Of a stretch of 64,000 bases of DNA, positions 58,800 to 64,000 are shown piece by piece. Origin of the DNA: Pleurotus ostreatus/Saccharomyces cerevisiae fusant (taxonomy: Eukaryota; Opisthokonta). The stretch is taken from contig JAMQCK010000086.1 in assembly GCA_024196135.1 (NCBI GenBank), positions 18,991-82,990 on the forward strand. Reading direction: 5' to 3'. The notes beneath the pieces were generated by a model. That model ran no database searches and was not told the origin of the DNA. It saw only the letters and a program-made list of their open reading frames with translations. Each line of letters opens with the position of its first letter. Positions within the stretch are counted from its first letter, which is position 1. Position numbers and translations under genes: made by a program.

Positions 58800-60730
58800 C
58801 TATGTAACTTCTTCTGCCTCCTTTGGGGCGCCTAAGAGGATTGCGCCGAATGTGGCAACAGAACTTATGTCGACCTCCACGCCCAACGCACGAGCGTATT
58901 CCGCAAAATTCTACATAAGAGTAAGCATTATCCATATGAGTGGCGCTCACGGACTCACCTCTGCCTCCTCCTTGCCATTTTCGAGCCAGTTTGCACGAAT
59001 AACGAATCTATCCACCGATCGTCCGTGCGTCACGTATGTGTCGAGGAGATCCCTGAGGTTCGCGGTTATGTCCGACACACGGTGCCTTGGTGGCACGTAA
59101 GGTCGTCCTCCTTCTCCATCACGTAGTTGAATGGTCGTCAATTTTTTGTTGAATGTCGAAGCGGCGCACTCGCGGAGGACAATTAGCCACTGGTCGCGAC
59201 CATACGGGCGCAAACAGAAGGCGAGCGTCTTCAGAGACGGCAGGAGGGAGAGAAGGAGACGACAAACGTCGCGTTTGGGCACCGAGTAACTCTCTCCGGA
59301 CTCTAGGTACTCAATTTCCTCTGAGGGGATTGCACGCAACGCCTGTGTAACAAGACGTTGGTGCACCTCCTCATCGTTGGAAAAGAGTACGTGGAACACA
59401 AGGTTGGGTGAAGATTCGAGGCCATCGCATTGCGGGTCGGTATACCATGCCCATTTGTACTCTTCCAAAAGCTTGAGCGTCCGCAGCACAGGCACCTCGG
59501 GACGGGTAAAGTGCCGACGAAGTGCCTCGAAGAGGCGCTGATAATTATCCTCTGTTTCTCCCCAATAGTTAGAGTAGACAGTAATGTGCGTCTCTGGTGG
59601 GATATGAAGCGCTGATAAAATGAATGCGCAAGTGAGAGCTCGGGCACTGAGATGCAGGGAGATGAGGCAGGGAAGGTCCACCAGGTCTTGCGGAGTCACA
59701 AGCACTGCCGCGTCGAAGTACGTCGATATTGCGATAGACTTTAGGGTGGGGGATCGGCGGAGCATGTTCAAGAGCGATAGCGGGGTCAACGGCGGCGGCT
59801 TTTCGGGGGCGTCTTCGTCGGGGAAGCACGATATGTCGACGCTCGTTAGGTTCTGAAGGACATCCCAATCGAGTGCAACGTCCTCTAAGTGTAACTCCCG
59901 AAGATTCGATGCGATGTTTTTCGATGCTTCCGCGGAAATGAGGAAGGGAGGATCGTCGGAAGCGCGCGTTTCTCGCGTACGCTCCACCGACAAGGCTCGT
60001 AAATTCTCCCGTTGACTCGCGCTGAACAAGCCAAGAATCGTTTCCAAGCAGGTCTCCGACCCACGGATTTTCAGTCTATGGATGTCGTTTGCATGAACCT
60101 CCAGCCATGTCCAGCCAGAGCGGAAGTCGTGGAGAAGGGATTCAAGCATCTCGACAGTGACTGTCAGAGGGTGGGTGCCACAGATACGCATCTGATGAGG
60201 TGGAGGTAGGAGAAGACGTGACAAACCGACGGGATAGATGTGCACGTGGCTCCAAAGAATGGGGCTAGAGACACCAACGACGCGCCATCGTCGGCATACC
60301 AGCATCAAGCGGCTCCAATGATCGATATGCCCAGGATATCTTGACTGGGGCATGAAGGCGACGAGTAAGAAGATGTCGGTCAGGATTTCATCGGGTAATT
60401 GGGAGACAGGAAGGAGCATGTTGCGACGGCTTTTGATAGTCGTTATATGGGTGTAGATCGATGCGATGTACTCGTCCATTTTGTCGGCTTGCTCACTGCG
60501 AATGAGCTGGTCGTCGGTGTGAACCAGATCAGGTAAGACCAGAACTGGTTGAGTGACTGTCGTAGACGTTGCCCACTCGATTCCCAGGTGAGGACTGTGC
60601 CATCGCCAGCCGAATCAATAAGCGCCGAGCGCGCAGCAATGTAGACTCACTCAGCCTGGTAAGTTACGGGAAGGTTATGCGCTCTGGAAGGAGCAGACAG
60701 AGTACCATCGCTATCTGCGTGGGTGGCCAT
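58800..60730 (-). CDS. F-box protein 6 of the six-member family
   Basis: Exons 60651-60730, 58959-60594 and 58800-58910 give 608 aa. Exon 1 ends TYQAD, exon 2 opens PHLGIEWATSTTVTQPVLVLP, and the last exon encodes NFAEYARALGVEVDISS. The F-box-like domain is VSQLPDEILTDIFLLVA, then LMLVCRRWRVVGVSSPILWS. LHLEDVALDWDVLQNLTSVD and HPLTVTVEM show the close relation to F-box 5. The start at 60730 gives the same 26-codon first exon length as F-box 4. Confidence 0.9.
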
Positions 60731-60885
60731 ACGGAGATTCAGCAGTCCGCCTCTTCACTGATGGGCGTAAGAACAGAAATCGACAAGCCGCGATAGGCCT
60801 GTTGTCACAGCTTCGCGTCACAGACGCGTTACGAACGCGTCGCGCACGTGGCGCGGCAGCTCCGTCATCGTTCCGTCCGGCCATC
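60731..60885. promoter_or_regulatory. Divergent promoter of F-box 6 and the NDUFAF3-like gene
   Basis: 155 bp between opposite start codons. CACGTG (60845-60850) lies about 35 bp upstream of the NDUFAF3-like ATG. Confidence 0.5.
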
Positions 60886-61586
60886 ATGTCCTCCGCTCGA
60901 CTTGCGCGCCAGCTGTGCGCTCGTGCGCCCCCACGCATCACTTCTGGTCTCAGCAGAAGAACCGCGACTACTGCCTTGGCGTCTACACGACTCCGACACG
61001 CATATGACCACCCGAGGCCATTCCATACTTCCCCCACCCGCTCGGAGGGCTTCACGAACTTCCTCGCCGACGATGTGGTCCCTGCCATTCAAGTTTCGAC
61101 CATAACGGAGAGGGAGGGCATACAGCTTTCTGATGGGACGGTCATTCCGTCGGCGTGCATCTTCTTGAACGCTGCTGTCTTCCTCTGGGACGTCCCTCCT
61201 CTCGAGCCAACGCAGGCGCGATCGTCATGGGAGGGCTGGTCCGACAAGCACTTCGAGGTCTTCGAGACAGTGCTGCCAAGACCAGGTGCGTCTTGTGGGT
61301 ATACTTGAAATCATCCGAGCTCACAAGCCTTCCCTCAGAGATCCTGCTGCTCGGAACTGGCACTACCGTAGTCCAGGCGCCCCCTGCCATTCGCAACTAC
61401 TTGAAGTCGCTTGGCATTCAGTTAGAGGTCACCAGCACAGTGCGTCTTCCGCTCCTTGCCTCAATGTCTTAGCTAAACGTTGCGAAGCGTGACGCCTGCT
61501 CGACGTACAACCTCTTGACCGAGGAAGGTCGCCGAGTCGCTGCTGCCCTCCTTCCGTTGGACCCACACAAGCAATGGAAGAAGTGA
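60886..61586 (+). CDS. NDUFAF3-like complex I assembly factor (DUF498)
   Basis: Exons 60886-61285, 61339-61439 and 61488-61586 give 199 aa. NDUFAF3 works with NDUFAF4 early in assembly of mitochondrial NADH dehydrogenase. A presequence rich in Arg/Ala/Ser/Thr covers about 50 residues and ends near RPFHTSPTR. The Mth938/DUF498 fold follows: SDGTVIPSACIFLN, then EILLLGTGTTVVQAP, IRNYLKSLGIQLEV and the conserved end ACSTYNLLTEEGRRVAAALL. The third exon starts after an AAG acceptor at 61487, which removes an in-frame LNVAK segment and restores STRDACSTYN. Confidence 0.92.
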
Positions 61587-61700
61587 CCAGCATCGTCATA
61601 GACACAAAATCTCTAATCCCCCCTCACCCCGATATCCCAAAGGCACGATGTACATTGTTCTTACACTATGGTACAACGCGATCGTCTGGCACGCGTTTAT

Positions 61701-62291
61701 TTAGATTGAGTCGACGATGTCTCCAATTGCGGCTACTACTTCTTCAGGGCGCGCTTTTCGCTTGTTGGGTCGATCGCTTTCGGTGGGATATTCGACGTTG
61801 ACTGGAGGGTCTTCGTCGTCTAAGTTGGGTTGGGTGTACTTGAGCGGGAGCAAGTTGCCTGTACATTGATCAGTTGCTCCGCCTCGTTCGGGTGTTAAGG
61901 GGCGCACCATCGGTATCTTTGAACCTAATGTACAGGACAGTCCATCCCTGGAGGCCCAGGTCCTTCAAAGCCTTCGATCCGTCCGGTATAGTCTCGTATG
62001 CCCCCTTCTGCTCACGACATAGGACGAAGTCGGTCACATCCTGAACGGATGGAAGCTCTTCATTTTCCTCCTCGTCCGCCCTTGGGTTGGTGACAAGGTC
62101 GGATATGGGGTGGGACAGCGCATCTAGCACTTCTCGCTTGATCTCATTTACAGTGGTGCCCGGCGCCAAAGTCAGGAATATTGTCTGTTTGTGTGTCTTG
62201 ACTTGTAGTTGATATACCTTTGGCGCGGATATGGGAGGCTGGGGGAACTATGAGCGCTCTGCAATGTCCCCGAGGGATCCAAGCTCACCAT
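61701..62291 (-). CDS. Ubiquitin-like-fold protein
   Basis: Exons 62289-62291, 61908-62247 and 61701-61858 give 166 aa. The ATG alone forms the first coding exon; the sequence GTGAGC follows it directly, and the acceptor at 62248 opens exon 2. Residues 10-105 have a ubiquitin-like pattern: VYQLQVKTHKQTIFLTL (strands 1-2), TTVNEIKREVLDAL (helix 1), and ALKDLGLQGWTVLYIRFKD at the end. A Lys/Arg cluster (NKRKARPEE) and VVAAIGDIVDSI end the protein. The exact family was not recognised. Without the one-codon exon there is no ATG in frame before the fold. Confidence 0.72.
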
Positions 62292-62470
62292 CGTCGCGCA
62301 CGCCGTCGAGAACAAGGCGCGCGACGCGTCAATGCGCGCGCCACAAACACACGAAGGCGCCAGACAACAAGCGCAACATTCCCACGGGGCTCCGGCGCGG
62401 GCGCCCCCGTCCGGTTTATTCGCCGTCGCAGTCGAAGTCGACACTCCCCACACCCACCGCCGCCGCCGCC
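62292..62470. promoter_or_regulatory. Divergent promoter of the ubiquitin-like gene and NDUFA8
   Basis: 179 bp between opposite start codons, GC-rich, no TATA box. Confidence 0.5.
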
Positions 62471-63104
62471 ATGTCCTCGCAGGTCGTGACGGGCCAGACG
62501 CCCGCGAAGCCCCTCGATGACCCGACGCCGATGCCCGCGCACGTCCCGAAGGTGAAGGAGCTCGGCGTGACGAGCGGGCCGCTGAAGAGCGCGGCGTTCT
62601 TCATCGGCGCGTACTGCAAGGAGTACAACGAGGACTTTATGCTCTGCAAGGCGGAGAACCGCGCGCCGGAGCACTGCCTGGCGGAGGGCCGTAAGGTGAC
62701 GCGGTGCGCGCAGGACTTGTCAGTGCGCTGGTGTCGTTTGGACGGTGGGATGGAGGGCTGACGGGGTATGGATTATAGGATCACGAAAATGCGCGAGAAC
62801 TGCTTGTCGGAATGGAACAAGCACTGGGATTGCTTGGAGAACCACAATCAGGTGTGTACGCTGTGTCATAGATGCGTGAATGGTTGGCTGACTTATGCGA
62901 AGGAATACTACCGCTGCCGGGAGGTCGAGCGTCCATTGAACAAGTGCATGTTCGAGAAGCTGGTGCGTATCCTACCCATCTGCAATACCTACTCGTGCTC
63001 ATAAGCTATCATAGGGTTTGCTCAAGACCATTCCCGGTACACCCGAGGGCGAGGTGCCGATACACGAGAAGCTGAACCCCATACACAAGCGGCAGCAGAA
63101 GTAA
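62471..63104 (+). CDS. Complex I subunit NDUFA8 (twin CX9C protein)
   Basis: Exons 62471-62718, 62779-62851, 62903-62962 and 63015-63104 give 156 aa. It is an intermembrane-space subunit of NADH:ubiquinone oxidoreductase imported by the Mia40 pathway. All four CX9C motifs are present: CKEYNEDFMLC, CLAEGRKVTRC, CLSEWNKHWDC and CREVERPLNKC. The N-terminus PTPMPAHVPKVKELGVTS and the short tail match the family. The start is in an excellent context (GCCGCCATGT). The ubiquitin-like gene lies head-to-head upstream, with the NDUFAF3-like gene beyond it. Confidence 0.94.
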
Positions 63105-63491
63105 CTACTTCTGCTCTCGTTCGTACAGCAGTGTCGTCCGCAGGGCGCGGTCGGTCCTGCGAGTCGTATAGAAGTTCAATGCATCTATATATCCCCTCAT
63201 ACTTCCTCGATCGAACATGGACAATTCGCAAGTCATCGGGTGCAGCCGTGTATGCCTTCCAGACGTGCGGTCTTGCTCGTCGCACGAGTGGTGTGCTCTT
63301 CAGGTACGGAGGAGCATTACTCCCGTCTCAGCAACTATGGAAGCGCAGACGGTGGCGCAGCTTGAAAGCCCTCCTCGTAAATGCTGCTGCCTGATTGGTG
63401 AATCCGAATATTGGCCTCGGAAGGTCGGGCCGACTCATTCAATGCGCTCATGCATCAACAACGCGCCTTTCCAACGTTGAACTTGTCCACC
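63105..63491. other. Spacer, promoter of the EVE-domain gene
   Basis: Contains the NDUFA8 3' flank and a TATATATC stretch near 63186. No gene was seen. Confidence 0.45.
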
Positions 63492-64000
63492 ATGTCCCCG
63501 AAGTACTGGCTCCTCAAAGCCGAGCCAGACTCACGCGTGGTGAAGGGGAAGGATGTCAAGGTGTGTTACAAGTAATGAATGTCTTGAGGAGAGGGGGATC
63601 GCTGAGGAATCGAGTAGTTCAGTGTAGACGACTTCGAGGCGGTCAAGACGTCTCCATGGGAAGGCGTACGCAACTACGAGGCAAGGAATTTGCTGCGAGA
63701 GATGAAGGTTGGGGACAAGGTAGGGCTATGTTGGTGACTGAGGGGAGAAAGGATTGATTTGACGTACGAGCACAGGTCCTCTTCTATCACTCGAATTGCA
63801 AGAATCCTGGTATGTGGACTTTCGCGTCCGCCCGCCACTTTTCGTGCTCATCCTGACCCTTCAGGCATTGCAGGCTTCGCCGAAGTGGGCTCGTAGCTCC
63901 TATCCGAACGCCACATCCTGACGGTATGAATCCTGTAGATCAGCAAGGAGGCGTACCCGGACTGTAGGTGTTTTCTCCAGTGTACGTTTTGCATCGCAGC
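63492..64000 (+). CDS. EVE (PUA-like) domain protein, THYN1 type, cut by the window end
   Basis: Exons visible: 63492-63560, 63618-63719, 63776-63809, 63865-63884 and 63939-63963. The protein continues past the window. The EVE domain is a PUA-like fold thought to bind modified bases; THYN1 is the animal homologue. It reads MSPKYWLLKAEPDSRVVKG, FSVDDFEAVKTSPWEGVRNY, then VLFYHSNCKNPGIAGFAEI and SKEAYPD. The substrate-proximal YWLLKAEP and YHSNCK segments are as in the family. Five small exons in 470 bp. The C-terminal half is not in the window. Confidence 0.9.

Overview
The window looks like nuclear DNA from an agaricomycete (mushroom-forming) basidiomycete. The genes are densely packed on both strands and GC-rich. 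Almost all are cut by GT-AG introns of about 45-60 nt, often with recognisable CTAAC/CTGAC branch points. The window carries lineage-expanded F-box and BTB/POZ families of the agaricomycete kind beside single-copy eukaryotic genes. I could not assign a species. Gene models were spliced by hand and accepted when reading frame, splice sites and family motifs agreed.

Layout. 1-12 kb holds a lysophosphatidate acyltransferase, a divergent F-box gene, a tRNA-Val(AAC), a mitochondrial PDK/BCKDK-type kinase, two unassigned proteins and an NDR-family kinase (Cbk1/Orb6). 12-20 kb holds three tandem BTB/POZ paralogues, a divergently paired F-box gene and an aldo/keto reductase. 20-31 kb holds a PHO13-type phosphatase, an atypical homeodomain protein, two unassigned proteins and a glycerophosphodiester phosphodiesterase. 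31.8-36.5 kb holds a chimeric ORF (BTB 5' end joined to the reductase's last exon) and two more F-box paralogues. 36.7-42.5 kb holds a Kha1-type K+/H+ antiporter and a large intronless disordered protein. 43-47 kb holds two head-to-head F-box paralogues. 47.8-58.5 kb holds a PEBP protein, the splicing factor BUD31, a TB2/DP1/HVA22 protein with a long disordered tail, two hypothetical genes and a lipoate-protein ligase. 58.8-64 kb holds a sixth F-box paralogue, an NDUFAF3-like complex I assembly factor, a ubiquitin-like protein, the complex I subunit NDUFA8 and the start of an EVE-domain gene.

How the genes relate. Three BTB proteins, six related F-box proteins and one unrelated F-box protein are candidate substrate receptors for cullin-RING ubiquitin ligases. 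The six-member F-box family shares a short first exon and, in three members, a short last exon. The F-box 1/BTB-3/reductase block near 16-19 kb has a rearranged copy near 31.8-34.4 kb. The mitochondrial genes (kinase, lipoate ligase, NDUFAF3-like, NDUFA8) all touch 2-oxoacid dehydrogenase or complex I function, but they are scattered and show no sign of co-regulation apart from close spacing at 60.9-63.1 kb.

The most unusual items are the chimeric ORF at 31.86-32.24 kb, an apparent AT-AC intron in the lipoate ligase gene, a TA-flanked inverted-repeat element inside an intron at 50.7 kb, a Cys-rich tail shared by the BTB paralogues, and a homeodomain without its invariant Asn.
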